A DNA stretch of 64,000 bases from a bacterium (GCA_905221455.1 CAJNDF010000007.1:62001-126000); one strand, 5' to 3'. Counted from the first letter of the stretch, positions 1-9,264 are shown. Notes: generated by a model from the letters alone, not told the origin. Numbers and translations are program-made.

Positions 1-1128
1 GGCAATGGCCTTGTCTAGGTCTTGGAAGAAAGAGCCGATGGCTTCTTGTTCAGGGAGGGAGGGGAAAATCAATTCAATATCAGATAACTGATTAAAAGAC
101 AAAGTATCTCTAACTCCACCCTCAGAGTATATTGCTCTCTGACTATCAAATAAAGACGTTTTAAACCAGTACCACAAATATGAATCATCTATATTTTCAA
201 CAGTGGAAAAAGAAATGTATAACGGTGATACAACCGATAAAGTATCTCCCTCTTTCTTGTATGCTATAGACCCAACATTAATTCGTGAAGGATTATAGGC
301 AAATTGCTTTTCAGATATCACATAATAATTTGATAAATCTGCACTTGCAACAGAGTAATCTTCAAACTGCTCTGTTTGTTTTACAAATCCTAATTTATTA
401 GAAACACTTTCAACATTATTTATAGCTAAATCTCTGTTCTTTTTATTATTTTTCTTCAACACTTCCCCCAACTTCACTTCCTTCCACTCATCTTCAAATC
501 CTGCGAAGCGAAGGGCTGGTTTGGTTTGTCCTTTGGCTGGGAAGAGGAGCTTGAGGTAGGTTTTCTTCTGCTCTTTGAGTACCTCTAACTTACGCTGTTG
601 AAGGCTAATGAGCTGGTCAATATCTTGGAAGAAAGAACCGATGGCGGTTTGCTCGGGGAGGGAGGAGAGGGATATGCCCAACTCCTTTACGATACTACCA
701 GAAAGATTCCCCTGACCTCCTTGAAGATATTTATCAGTTATATTCTTTTTTTGAAGTCTTAACCACTGCACTATAAATTCAGATGTATAATTAGTTTTAG
801 GAATTATACTTAAAATTGCTTGATTTATGGCACCATTAATTTTAGAAATACCTACTTCTCCACTAGTGGCTCCATATAAAGCATAAAGAATATCCCCTTT
901 TTTAACTAGTTTAGCAGAAGAATTATCTAAGCCATCCTTAGTTAAAAATAATTCTGTTTTGTCCGAATTAATTTCAGCTGATCTAATAAAAGGTATTTCT
1001 CCACCGTAGTATTTCTTATTGCCTGCAGCGGGCGTTCCACCAGAGAACGAGGTAGAAATTTCTCCCAACTTCTTCTCTTCCCAAGATTCGGTATAGCCTG
1101 CAAAGCGATAACTTGGTTTCTTTGTCAT
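1..1128 (-). CDS. hsdS: Type I restriction specificity subunit HsdS (partial)
   Basis: DNA-recognition subunit of a type I restriction-modification enzyme. The frame is open for 376 codons to the left edge, so the C-terminus is missing. It starts MTKKPSYRFAGYTESWEEKK. A first variable target-recognition domain (about residues 20-155) is followed by the conserved helical segment SLPEQTAIGSFFQDID (about 156-200), then a second KLGEV-type domain start and second variable domain (about 220-350). A second copy of the conserved segment, SLPEQEAIGSFFQDLDKAI, lies at the edge. The start at 1128 has GGGAG just upstream and sits 1 nt after the stop of the AbiH gene, so the two are co-transcribed. hsdM is not seen. 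Confidence 0.9.
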   Translation of the reverse strand, partial: MTKKPSYRFAGYTESWEEKKLGEISTSFSGGTPAAGNKKYYGGEIPFIRSAEINSDKTELFLTKDGLDNSSAKLVKKGDILYALYGATSGEVGISKINGAINQAILSIIPKTNYTSEFIVQWLRLQKKNITDKYLQGGQGNLSGSIVKELGISLSSLPEQTAIGSFFQDIDQLISLQQRKLEVLKEQKKTYLKLLFPAKGQTKPALRFAGFEDEWKEVKLGEVLKKNNKKNRDLAINNVESVSNKLGFVKQTEQFEDYSVASADLSNYYVISEKQFAYNPSRINVGSIAYKKEGDTLSVVSPLYISFSTVENIDDSYLWYWFKTSLFDSQRAIYSEGGVRDTLSFNQLSDIELIFPSLPEQEAIGSFFQDLDKAIA

Positions 1129-1129
1129 T

Positions 1130-2614
1130 TTACTCCCTTTCTTTAATCAAATTCATAGAATCTACATTTACTTTTAATTCTAGTTGTGCATTCCCTGGAT
1201 GGATGAAATGAAACTCTTTCTCACATTCTGGCAAAATAGGTCTTGTAAAAGTTGAATTTTGAATTTCTATTTCTTCTAAATTTGGGAAACCCGATAAATC
1301 AATAGATTTTTTCTCAGTAGTTATGCTACTATCCCAAATACGAATAGCACTACATATACTTTCTTTCAGAGTATCGAATAAGTCATCTATAAAAATTGAA
1401 CAATCTTTTATCCTCAATTCTGAGCAATTTCTTAGTAACACTTTAAAAGAATCTGAAAAAATCAAAGTGGGAAATCCTACACACTCTCTTACACTTTCAA
1501 ACTCAATTGGTATTTCTTTACCCTTATCAATTTCCCCAAATTCGATAAACTTTAATATCCATTCTAGCCCTTCACAGTCAGCGTCACTTTTTAGTTGAAT
1601 CGATCGAATATCTGAAGGTTCCAAGGAGGAAGCTGTTATCCAAATCTTTTCAAATTCCTTATTTTGAGGAATATTCAGATTAAAAAGCTTTTGAAAAAGA
1701 AGTAATTCTTCTTCGCCTTTTTCTTCTTCTGAAAGATTTTCTCCAGACAGATTGAACTCCAAAGCTTGTTCCTTATCTACTAATACATCCACAAAAGGAA
1801 TCAATTGAACTTTTTCGACTACATCACGCTTAAAATTTTGGAGAAGAGTTTGCATCTTATCGCTATAATCCCGCTTATAGTAAAATAGATAAATCTTTCT
1901 CGCTTTTTTTATCCATTTACTTAAAAAGTTCAAATCTGTCCCAGCTATCGAATGTCCTAAGATATAAAGATCCATTTCATCATCTAGTTCGATATCTCTT
2001 GGCATCTCATCTCGTTCTTTTAATAATAGATGATCCTTTTTAATTCTCACTAACTTATCATTATCCGTCGAGTTAGGTAAAACTATCTCAGAAATTCTAT
2101 CGTGTTCTAGAAAACCTCCACCAAAAATAATGTTGCGATTCTCTAGGCTACCATGAACTTGATAAACTTTATCTGCTAAATCCTTCAGTTCAATATCTGT
2201 TAAAGTATTTGTGTAATTAAAATTGAAAACCTTAGCATCTCTAAAAATCGAACGGTATACAGGATTTACTTCGCCTCCTATTCGTTGTTTCCATCGACGA
2301 TATTCTCGACTAAGATAGGTATAAAATTGAAGTTCTAACCTTTCCAATGCTTGATTATATGTGTCAACCGTCTGACAAGCTAGTTTTTTGTCCTCAATTG
2401 AATTAGCATTAAAGATAAGATTCTCAAATAGTCCTTCGAAATCAGACCAATTATCATTAATATCTTTTTGGAATAGCGGATTAAACTTATAAAAGTCTGA
2501 CGGTTCTTTCAATTTATAATTCTCACCTATATCATACAAAAAAGACTGATAGGAAGACTTTATTCCAATATTCATATCGAATCCATTTCCAACAACTATA
2601 TATTTGTCAATCAC
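1130..2614 (-). CDS. abiH: AbiH-family abortive infection protein
   Basis: 494 aa. The N-terminus VVGNGFDMNIGIKSSYQSFL is the hallmark of bacteriophage AbiH proteins (GNGFD, then S/T-SYxxFL). Further conserved points are FNYTNTL near residue 133, VHGS near 153 and ILGHSIAGTD near 218, the usual AbiH order. The C-terminal third (about 300-494) reads like a leucine-rich-repeat-like set of short strands and may be a separate module. AbiH was described as a lactococcal phage abortive-infection factor; its mechanism is not clear. It lies between hsdR and hsdS, transcribed in the same direction, so it is probably part of the defence operon. RBS AAGGAGGGG precedes the ATG. Confidence 0.8.
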   Translation of the reverse strand: MIDKYIVVGNGFDMNIGIKSSYQSFLYDIGENYKLKEPSDFYKFNPLFQKDINDNWSDFEGLFENLIFNANSIEDKKLACQTVDTYNQALERLELQFYTYLSREYRRWKQRIGGEVNPVYRSIFRDAKVFNFNYTNTLTDIELKDLADKVYQVHGSLENRNIIFGGGFLEHDRISEIVLPNSTDNDKLVRIKKDHLLLKERDEMPRDIELDDEMDLYILGHSIAGTDLNFLSKWIKKARKIYLFYYKRDYSDKMQTLLQNFKRDVVEKVQLIPFVDVLVDKEQALEFNLSGENLSEEEKGEEELLLFQKLFNLNIPQNKEFEKIWITASSLEPSDIRSIQLKSDADCEGLEWILKFIEFGEIDKGKEIPIEFESVRECVGFPTLIFSDSFKVLLRNCSELRIKDCSIFIDDLFDTLKESICSAIRIWDSSITTEKKSIDLSGFPNLEEIEIQNSTFTRPILPECEKEFHFIHPGNAQLELKVNVDSMNLIKERE

Positions 2615-2629
2615 TATATCCCCTCCTTT

Positions 2630-2818
2630 CTATTACTCCATTTTCTTATTTCTACACTTTAGATTTTCTCTTTTTGATTTCTATTCTTCAATTTTGGCAG
2701 TTTTTACACTTTAGGATGTCCATCTGTCATTTCTATTGTTCAATTTTTATCATTTTTGCACTTTAGAACAACAGCTATGCTATCCTATTCTTCCATTTTA
2801 CCTATTTTGAAACAATAG
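2630..2818. repeat. 52-bp tandem repeat between abiH and hsdR
   Basis: The motif cactttag recurs at 2655, 2707 and 2759, exactly 52 bp apart. Each copy is flanked by related T-rich text (tttctattcttcaatttt). A fourth degenerate copy lies near 2811. The array fills most of the 266-bp gap between the abiH start and the hsdR stop. No ORF is seen in it. Function unknown; it could carry a promoter for abiH-hsdS or be a recombination scar. Confidence 0.7.
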
Positions 2819-2880
2819 AAGGTCTGATTTGACAAGATAAAGTTAAACATCTAGCAAATAAGAAAAGTCAAATCGGTAGT

Positions 2881-5800
2881 TTATCTCCCCCTTAGCGGTA
2901 AGATATCCTCTGAAATCATGCGCATATAGTCCTCTTTGAGGGCTTTTTTGTATTTGAGTTTTGGTAGTGCCTTGTCTCCGTGGGCTTCCTTATAGGCCAG
3001 GTAGTCCTGAGATTCTGTAATGGCTTTTTCGCCATTTTGCTTGTCTCGTCCGATACGATAGTTGTCCACTACGAACTGGAGTTCGTCCTCTCCTATCTGC
3101 CAATAATCTGCCGTTTCACGAATCTTTTGCTGGGTAGTTAGCTCAATCATCTCATCCAACTTATGGGTTACAGACTGACCCTGATAGCTCTTGGCATCAG
3201 CTTGAACATCCTGCCAGAGTTTGGAGATGAGGCTGGATAACTTGGGATTGGTTTTGTTCAAATCCTCGATATAGTTATCTACTAGACTCTTTTCCTTTTT
3301 ACCGATGAGGTTTTCCCGATTTTCAATCAGGGCTTGGATGAGAGAGAGGATATAGTGATAATTTATCTCGTCGGTGCGGATGGATTCAAGCTCGTACTCT
3401 ATATCTAGGAGAAGGCCTTCATCTTCTTGGTCTTCTTTTCTGCGTCTGCGGAGCTCTTCGATGACATTTTGATATTGGCCGGCAAAATTCTCGATGTCTT
3501 CTAGGCTGAGTCCAATCTCTCTGAGAATGACTTTCTCATCATAGTCCGAATAGACTTGTATAGAAGATAGGAGCTTGTCAAATTCTTGGAAAGCCTTGGC
3601 AAAGCGTTTTAATTCTGCATCTGTAGCCGTATCCAAATCTGGCACCTGCTCTGGACTTGGAGCGATGGCTAATAGTTGATGAACCTTGTCCATAAACTTG
3701 GCCTTCTCCTCCTGCCACTCTGGGGCTAAGACACTGGTTTCGCCACCATTTGAGTAGAGGCTCAGAGCTTCATCCACCTTTTCTTTAAAGCGGTCAGGTG
3801 TTTGGAAGGTAACGATTTGGCCGAATTTCTTGCCTTCATCAAAGAGGCGATTGGTTCGTGAAAAGGCCTGAATGATATGCTGGGGTTTCATGGGCTGACG
3901 ATCCATGAACAGGGTCGATAGGCAAGGGGCATCAAAGCCCGTCAACAAGCGGTCCACCACGATAACCAGGTCCAACTGTTCCTCACGGAAGGCAAAGCGT
4001 TCTTTCTTACGGGCCAGACGGTCGTTGAGGTCACTGTTGTAGGAAGCAATGGTGGCTAGGCTAAAGCGAGTGCCAAACATGGCATTGTAGTCTTCTAGGC
4101 TCTCCTCCATGTAGGCTTGGTTGACATAGGAGTCTGCTTCATTCTCTGTCACAGAGTAAGTAATGGCAACCTTAGGGAAGTCTGGCAAGACCTTTTTAAC
4201 ATTTTCCGATATGCTTAGAGACTTTTCTCCATTTTTGACTTGCTTGATCAGGTTATAATAGGCCTGCGCACGGGCAATACTTTTGACGGTCAAAATGGCT
4301 TCATAGGTTTTTCCTACCCCATTTTGGAAACCGAGTTTGCGTCTTGAGCGATTGAGAATAGCATCTAAAACGGCAAGCATATGGCCTTCGTCATCATAGC
4401 GCTCCTCGTCAATCTCATCTTCTGCCCAACCAGGCATGGTCGTCTGATACTCTACATTAAAGCCAAGAACCGCCTTATCATGGATGGCTTCTTTGACGGT
4501 ATATTGGTGGAGACAGTCACCGTACTGCTCTTCGGTCGTCTGAGCAAGGTCTCCTTTTTGTTCACGCTTATTTTCTGTAAAGATAGGAGTCCCTGTAAAA
4601 CCATACCAGAGAGAATTTGTAAAGAAGTGCTCTAGGTGGCGCTGGCGTTCAGGGGTCACTGCACGATGGCATTCATCGACGACAAAGGCTAGTTTAAGTT
4701 GCTTGATACGATTGTAGACCTTTTGGTGACGTCCTTCATCAAACTGCCGAATCATGGCATTGATTTTCTGGATAGTTGTCACAACGACACGACGGTCATC
4801 AGAAGCCAGATTTTTAACCAATTCCTGTGTATCATCGGTCTCGTCGATATCAATCATATCGTTCTCTGCGTAAGACTGAAAAGAACTGGTCGTCTGCTGG
4901 TCGAGGTCTGTCCTATCAATCACAAAGATTGTCTTTTCGATAGATGGAATCTGGAGCAGATTGCGCGAAACCTTATAGGAGGTCAGGGTCTTTCCTGAAC
5001 CAGTCGTATGCCAAATATAGCCCGACTGGCGCTTGCGACTGGCTTCACGGATAGCCTCAATGGCATGTACCTGATAGGGGCGCAATAAAATCAATGCCTT
5101 CTTGTCATCATCGATGACAGAATACTGCATGACCATCTCGTGGGCTCTCGGTATCGACAAGACAGACTCTGCAAAGTCAAATAGCTGGGGTTGAGGTCTA
5201 TTTTCACTATCCACCCACTTGGTCAAGAAGCGTTCATTTAGCTTGTTAGCTTTGGCAGCTGCAATGTAGCGAGTGTCTGTGACATTAGAGACGACAAACA
5301 TCTGAAGACTTGAAAAAATGCCTCTGAATTGTCCTTCTTGGTCGTATTTCTTAATCTGACGGAAGGCATCCGTATAAGGATGAGAACGGCTTTTTAGTTC
5401 GATTTGAATCATGGGCAGACCATTGATTAGCAAAGTCACATCCCCACGACGCTGGCGAATCCCTTCTCCGCCTGTGATAACTTGGTTGACAACCTCATAG
5501 CTGGATTTGCCACCAGCGACATTGTTTCTCCACAAGACTTCCAAGCGAATAGTGCCTAGACTGGCATCTTCACGTTGAACCTGTACCTTGGCAATGCCAT
5601 TTTCCCCTGCTATCCACTTGGCTGCTTCATAGAAGTTAACAAAATTGAGCTGGTTTTTGATTTGATTTTTCTCTGAATTTGTAAGGGGATGGTCTTGCAA
5701 AATGCGGACATTATTAGCTTCCAGCTTGGCAAAAAAGTTTCCCCAGAGGAGGTCTTCAGTATTTAACTCAGGTCGATACACCCATTGACTTTCTCCCTTT

Positions 5801-6249
5801 GTCAGCTGGTTTATCAAATCTCGCTCGATAGCCAACTCCTGTTTGGTTTTGGGGTTACCTGCTACAGGGATAGCAGTCTCGTCTTTAGGAGAGAGTCTCT
5901 GGCTGATATGGAAATCCTGCAAGGCTGCTTGATTGAGATGTTGCAATTTTTTGAGAAGATCTTGCTCCGTACCTTTTATCGCTTGATAGGCTGCCGTCAG
6001 ATCTTTATCTGCATCTAGGTAGTGATGCGGGTTCTTCTTTATTTGGATATAGCCCTGTACCAAATCTTCTAAACGTCTCAGCTGAATAGTAAGCTGGTTC
6101 TGGAGTTCCTGAGAATTGCCTCCAGATGCTTCTTTCTGGTTGATAGCTTCTAGGTATTCTACGATGGCGGCATAACTAGGCTGTAACTCAGGTGCTGAAA
6201 CGATGAGCTCTTGTTCTAATTCTTTTGATAAAGTGTACATCATGTCCAT
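2881..6249 (-). CDS. hsdR: Type I restriction endonuclease subunit HsdR
   Basis: 1122 aa motor and nuclease subunit. An N-terminal PD-(D/E)XK nuclease is visible at about residues 265-290 (GDVTLLIN ... [11 protein letters not shown]). The Walker A motif [11 protein letters not shown] is near 415-425 and the DECH box VVDECHRAV near 523, followed by YGFTGTPI. Helicase motif VI is seen as QAFSRTNR. The length suits the EcoR124/HsdR family. ATG codons at 6249, 6243 and 6240 are all possible starts; GGGGT lies just upstream of the first two. The gene heads the hsdR-abiH-hsdS cluster. Its partner HsdM must lie outside the window or be supplied in trans. Confidence 0.93.
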   Translation of the reverse strand: MDMMYTLSKELEQELIVSAPELQPSYAAIVEYLEAINQKEASGGNSQELQNQLTIQLRRLEDLVQGYIQIKKNPHHYLDADKDLTAAYQAIKGTEQDLLKKLQHLNQAALQDFHISQRLSPKDETAIPVAGNPKTKQELAIERDLINQLTKGESQWVYRPELNTEDLLWGNFFAKLEANNVRILQDHPLTNSEKNQIKNQLNFVNFYEAAKWIAGENGIAKVQVQREDASLGTIRLEVLWRNNVAGGKSSYEVVNQVITGGEGIRQRRGDVTLLINGLPMIQIELKSRSHPYTDAFRQIKKYDQEGQFRGIFSSLQMFVVSNVTDTRYIAAAKANKLNERFLTKWVDSENRPQPQLFDFAESVLSIPRAHEMVMQYSVIDDDKKALILLRPYQVHAIEAIREASRKRQSGYIWHTTGSGKTLTSYKVSRNLLQIPSIEKTIFVIDRTDLDQQTTSSFQSYAENDMIDIDETDDTQELVKNLASDDRRVVVTTIQKINAMIRQFDEGRHQKVYNRIKQLKLAFVVDECHRAVTPERQRHLEHFFTNSLWYGFTGTPIFTENKREQKGDLAQTTEEQYGDCLHQYTVKEAIHDKAVLGFNVEYQTTMPGWAEDEIDEERYDDEGHMLAVLDAILNRSRRKLGFQNGVGKTYEAILTVKSIARAQAYYNLIKQVKNGEKSLSISENVKKVLPDFPKVAITYSVTENEADSYVNQAYMEESLEDYNAMFGTRFSLATIASYNSDLNDRLARKKERFAFREEQLDLVIVVDRLLTGFDAPCLSTLFMDRQPMKPQHIIQAFSRTNRLFDEGKKFGQIVTFQTPDRFKEKVDEALSLYSNGGETSVLAPEWQEEKAKFMDKVHQLLAIAPSPEQVPDLDTATDAELKRFAKAFQEFDKLLSSIQVYSDYDEKVILREIGLSLEDIENFAGQYQNVIEELRRRRKEDQEDEGLLLDIEYELESIRTDEINYHYILSLIQALIENRENLIGKKEKSLVDNYIEDLNKTNPKLSSLISKLWQDVQADAKSYQGQSVTHKLDEMIELTTQQKIRETADYWQIGEDELQFVVDNYRIGRDKQNGEKAITESQDYLAYKEAHGDKALPKLKYKKALKEDYMRMISEDILPLRGR

Positions 6250-6310
6250 ACCCCATTTCTATAACGCAAAAAGCCTACCAAAAACATTGGTAGGTTTTGA
6301 AAATGGGTAT
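6248..6310 (-). promoter_or_regulatory. Nested inverted repeat over the hsdR ribosome-binding site
   Basis: An outer inverted repeat (6248-6259 against 6299-6310, ATACCCATTTTC and GAAATGGGGTAT on the minus strand) encloses a terminator-like hairpin at 6269-6298 (AAAACCTACCAA tgttt TTGGTAGGCTTTT). The outer arm covers the GGGG Shine-Dalgarno region and part of the first ATG of hsdR. The structure could end upstream transcripts or mask hsdR translation; which one is inference. Confidence 0.5.
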
Positions 6311-6536
6311 GAAAACGCGAGTTTATATATATATATGCAAGCTAGTTATTTGCTTAAATCTGAAAACCATAGGGACTCTTCCTTTTCATTCATCCAAGGT
6401 GTTGATAGGATTGAAAAACAACACCTTTACTTCCTTCCATTGTATCATAAAAAACTAGTAGTGAAAAGGTTTTCTAGGGTATTCTCTCTGAATCTAGTAA
6501 TAATTCCCTGACCTTCAAACTTCTACTAAAACAAGC
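6311..6536. other. Gene-free spacer
   Basis: About 225 bp, AT-rich, with a run of alternating TA at about 6327-6336. I see no credible gene, RNA or repeat. It separates the restriction cluster from telA. Confidence 0.5.
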
Positions 6537-6567
6537 AAAATCCCCTGCAAATCTACATTACAGGGGA
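6537..6567 (-). terminator. Rho-independent terminator of xpaC-telA
   Basis: On the minus strand, GTCCCCTG ... CAGGGGA is followed by TTTT. It begins a few bases after the telA stop codon. Confidence 0.75.
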
Positions 6568-6575
6568 CTTGTGTG

Positions 6576-7823
6576 TTATTCTTGTACTTCTTTCTGAGCA
6601 GCCTTTCCTTGGTCTAGAAGGGCTTGGACAATTTTCTCATCGCGTAGTTTGACAGAATCGTTGATCATTTCTGCGGACTTGACGATGGTTGTTTCTAGTT
6701 GAGCACGTTTCTGGCGTCCCAATTCAATGGCAGCGACGATACCTTGGTTTTGAGCGACCAGGCTTTCAGCTAGTTTGGTAACCGATTCGACAGCGACTGT
6801 CGGGCTTTGTGCAATTCGTTCCATCTGCGGAATCACTTCCTTGCTGGTCTCAGCTAGCATCTGAAGGGCAGCATTGTTGGCATTAACAATAGCATCTGCC
6901 ACAACACCTGATTTCATTGATTGTTGCAAAATACCAAGTTGGGCAATCGAAAGTTTCATTGTTGGAATGGTATTGCGACGAAGCATGCCCAATTTTTGGC
7001 GCATATCAGATGACACCTTCACAAGATTGCGCATCTGAGGTGTTGTTGCCCAAGCAACATAAAGACGGCTGACATACTCGGTGTGTTGTTGTTCGAGGGT
7101 ATTGACCACTTCTGCCATGCGGGCCAATTCTTGTGACTTGGTTTGGTATTCTACCGTACTTGTATCGAGTTGGTCAGTTTGAGCTTTCAGTTCTGCAGCG
7201 CGCTTGCCAGCTTCTGTCTGGCTGGCTTCGATAAAGGAAATCACTCCCACTAGATTTTCAATAGACTTGGTATTGTCCTCTATCAACATCTCAGCAGAGA
7301 CGATATTTCGAGCTAGGACATCTTCTTGCTTGACCACTGCGGCAGCCATGCCATCGAGCTTTTGCTCCACTGTTTTTGAGTCAAAGTAAAATTCTTGTAG
7401 CGTATTTTTACTCTTGTTAAACAAGCGTTGCAAAAAGTTTGGCTTTTCTTCTAACTCAGCAATTTCAGCGTTCTTGTATTTGACTACAAAACCTTGCAAC
7501 TCACGGTTGGTATTCTTGAGTAGATCATCTACTTGGGGAATCTGCAGTTTCTTTTGTTCTGACAAGATACGATTGACCGTATTATTCACACCTTCTACAG
7601 CAGATTGTCCAAAATCCAAAAGGGCATTTTGATTGGTGACAAACTGGTCTACTAACTGGGGCACGCGCGCCTTGATTCCTTCTTGCTGCTCAGGGCTCAA
7701 CTTTTCCAGGAAGGTCAAGGTCTTGTCTGAGCCCGTATTTGTCTCAATGATTTGAGTTGTCTTATCCACCTTAGCTACTGTATTATTGGCAATCTGGTCA
7801 ATATCAAAATTAAATTCTGTCAT
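6576..7823 (-). CDS. telA: TelA-family toxic anion resistance protein
   Basis: 415 aa, mostly helical, with long coiled-coil stretches (for example residues 190-240 and 300-400). The sequence matches the TelA/KlaA family, first linked to tellurite resistance and in Firmicutes also to resistance to cell-envelope agents. No signal peptide or membrane helix is seen, so it should be cytosolic. RBS AAAGGAG precedes the ATG. It lies 21 bp downstream of xpaC; this xpaC-telA pairing is common in Firmicutes. Substrate and mechanism are not evident from the sequence. Confidence 0.85.
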   Translation of the reverse strand: MTEFNFDIDQIANNTVAKVDKTTQIIETNTGSDKTLTFLEKLSPEQQEGIKARVPQLVDQFVTNQNALLDFGQSAVEGVNNTVNRILSEQKKLQIPQVDDLLKNTNRELQGFVVKYKNAEIAELEEKPNFLQRLFNKSKNTLQEFYFDSKTVEQKLDGMAAAVVKQEDVLARNIVSAEMLIEDNTKSIENLVGVISFIEASQTEAGKRAAELKAQTDQLDTSTVEYQTKSQELARMAEVVNTLEQQHTEYVSRLYVAWATTPQMRNLVKVSSDMRQKLGMLRRNTIPTMKLSIAQLGILQQSMKSGVVADAIVNANNAALQMLAETSKEVIPQMERIAQSPTVAVESVTKLAESLVAQNQGIVAAIELGRQKRAQLETTIVKSAEMINDSVKLRDEKIVQALLDQGKAAQKEVQE

Positions 7824-7844
7824 GGTTACTCCTTTATTTCTAAC

Positions 7845-8651
7845 CTATTCTTTACGATCTTTTTCTAGGATACGCAGACTGATATCAAAATCACGCATAT
7901 CTGTTTCATTGAGTTCTCTCAGGACTTGGTCCAGCTCAAGGTCAAATTGTTCGATGGCTGCTTTAGCTTGCTCTAAGCGTTCTTCTGCCCGATTATAGTT
8001 TTTAGGATTGGCCTTAATCTTTAAATAGCCTTCTAAAATCGTTTTGAATTTCTCCATCTTCAAACTATGAATGGCCGTCAATTCTTCCTTATCCCCCTCA
8101 GCCGAGGTAGCAATCTTGTCTAAAATGGCCTGATGATCAATGGCAATATTAGCCAAGGTCTGGGACAATTCTGGAGCTAATTCCTCTGGCTCCGCATTTT
8201 CAAGATTTACCTGATTTTCTCTATCCAAACGTTCTAACTGAACGTCGATATTTGCCCGTACTGTACGAACCTTTTTATCAATACGGTTGTAGATATCAGC
8301 ATCGATATAGGACTTGAGACGATCTGCCTCCTGATGTATCTCCCGCAGTTCGATCAATACTTGATTGGCCAGACTCTTATAGGACTCTGAGCCTTTTTCT
8401 ACTAAAGTTTCCTCTAGTTGCTGAATATCTTTGTCTGCCTGACGAATCCGAGCTTTTAAAAGCTCAATTCGATCATCTAGAGAGGCATCCTGCAAAAGAG
8501 GATAGCGCCAACGTTTATAGAGGCGATAACCACCATAGCCTAGCAGGACACAAGCCGCAAGTGGAAGAGCATATTGGACCAAGAGTCCCAATAAGAACAA
8601 GAAGCCCCAAAAATAGAGACAGCCTTTCCAAAAACCATTACCCGATTTCAT
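7845..8651 (-). CDS. xpaC: XpaC-family membrane protein
   Basis: 268 aa, read from the ATG at 8651 (MKSGNGFWKG), which has AAGGA at suitable spacing; an ATG at 8657 overlaps the Shine-Dalgarno and is less likely. One or two hydrophobic helices at about residues 8-42 are followed by KRW and a charged helical cytosolic domain typical of XpaC (annotated historically as a 5-bromo-4-chloroindolyl phosphate hydrolysis protein). First gene of a two-gene operon with telA. A -10-like TAAAAT lies about 30 bp upstream. Confidence 0.8.
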   Translation of the reverse strand: MKSGNGFWKGCLYFWGFLFLLGLLVQYALPLAACVLLGYGGYRLYKRWRYPLLQDASLDDRIELLKARIRQADKDIQQLEETLVEKGSESYKSLANQVLIELREIHQEADRLKSYIDADIYNRIDKKVRTVRANIDVQLERLDRENQVNLENAEPEELAPELSQTLANIAIDHQAILDKIATSAEGDKEELTAIHSLKMEKFKTILEGYLKIKANPKNYNRAEERLEQAKAAIEQFDLELDQVLRELNETDMRDFDISLRILEKDRKE

Positions 8652-8833
8652 AAACATTCCTTATTTTCAATTTATAAATCTATTTTAGCACAAAAGAGAA
8701 AAATGAGGGCGGAAATCCCCTAGAAAAGAGTTGATTTCTTTGCTGTAGAATGGAGGCTAGTAGCGTATGTTCTAATTTCAGTGGAACGGATTCAAACCAC
8801 AAACACACTCTGGGGAAATATAGAAACAAAAGC

Positions 8834-8862
8834 TTGAAATATTAGGTGTTATATGTTAGAAT
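8834..8862 (+). promoter_or_regulatory. Promoter of candidate antitoxin RNA II
   Basis: TTGAAA (8834-8839), a 17-bp spacer and TAGAAT (8857-8862) on the plus strand. It points toward the shared terminator at 8901-8936, with no ORF behind it. Confidence 0.65.
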
Positions 8863-8873
8863 GAACTTACAAT

Positions 8874-8899
8874 GTGAGTAAAGTTACAGCATATGTAAC
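8874..8899. repeat. Direct repeat copy 1 of the par-like locus
   Basis: Begins GTGAGTAAAGTT and ends CATATGTAAC. It matches the copy at 9036-9062 at nearly every position and lies inside the predicted RNA II. In par systems these repeats mediate antisense pairing. Confidence 0.75.
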
Positions 8900-8900
8900 T

Positions 8901-8936
8901 AAAAAAGCCCCATCGTGCCACCGATAGGGTTTTTTG
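8901..8936. terminator. Bidirectional terminator shared by toxin and antitoxin RNAs
   Basis: AAAAAAGCCCCATCG tgccac CGATAGGGTTTTTT: an A-run, a stem of about 8 bp and a T-run, so it can act on both strands. It lies where the two convergent transcripts meet. Confidence 0.8.
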
Positions 8937-8980
8937 CTACCCTCTAAAAGGGTTAACCATTACTTTTTACGTTTCTTAAG

Positions 8981-9055
8981 CTATAACTTGAAAAGCTCAG
9001 ATAACACGTTAATCAGTAACGGAGCTAGAAACACTGTGAGTAAAGTTTCTAACAT
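8981..9055 (-). CDS. Fst-like type I toxin, shortened by an in-frame TAG
   Basis: A 24-residue hydrophobic peptide starting MLETLLTVFLAPLL and ending LSELFKL. The Ala-Pro near residue 11 within one membrane helix is typical of Fst-family membrane toxins. The frame stops at TAG (8981-8983), then continues LKKRKK to a TAA at 8960-8962. Family members usually have Trp followed by a charged tail here, so TGG to TAG is the likely change; the unmutated form would be 31 aa. Strong RBS GGGAGGTG, 8 nt before ATG. Upstream C-rich sequence (9076-9090) can pair with this SD, as in the par 5' stem-loop. The truncated peptide may be inactive. Confidence 0.7.
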   Translation of the reverse strand: MLETLLTVFLAPLLINVLSELFKL

Positions 9056-9062
9056 ATGTAAC
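9036..9062. repeat. Direct repeat copy 2, across the toxin start codon
   Basis: Begins GTGAGTAAAGTTTC and ends CATATGTAAC, matching 8874-8899. It spans the first codons and start region of the Fst-like toxin, so an RNA carrying copy 1 could base-pair with the toxin message at its start. Confidence 0.75.
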
Positions 9063-9094
9063 ACCTCCCTTCCTTAAAGTGAGGGGGCCAAAAT

Positions 9095-9123
9095 ATTATA
9101 TCACACCAGATTTATATCATCAA
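9095..9123 (-). promoter_or_regulatory. Promoter of the Fst-like toxin message (RNA I)
   Basis: On the minus strand, TTGATG (9118-9123), a 17-bp spacer and TATAAT (9095-9100). The transcript would start near 9088 and run about 185 nt to the terminator at 8901-8936. Confidence 0.75.
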
Positions 9124-9220
9124 CATCACATAATTCTTGGAATAGATAGACTTAGATACACAACTAACCTTACTAGCAAATATCTAAGTAAACCCAGAAA
9201 TCAACATTTTAAGACAAAGC

Positions 9221-9244
9221 AAAAAGCCCACTGTTGTAGGCTTT
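9221..9244 (-). terminator. Terminator of rpsD
   Basis: On the minus strand AAAGCCTAC aaca GTGGGCTTTTTG, about 20 bp after the rpsD stop codon. Confidence 0.75.
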
Positions 9245-9264
9245 CTGTAAGATATTTCTTAAAA

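Larger units (their letters stand above)
8869..8936 (+). ncRNA. Candidate Fst/par-type antitoxin RNA (RNA II)
   Basis: Predicted short transcript of about 65-70 nt from the promoter at 8834-8862 to the terminator at 8901-8936. It contains a copy of a direct repeat (8874-8899) that recurs across the start codon of the convergently transcribed toxin (9036-9062). This is the layout of the pAD1 par type I toxin-antitoxin system, where RNA II pairs with the toxin message through the repeats and the shared terminator stem. Size and orientation fit; the RNA itself is inferred. Confidence 0.65.

Noticed and set aside
6327..6336. Alternating TA run as a phase-variation tract
   Set aside because: It lies in a spacer, outside a gene or a recognised promoter spacing, and is short.
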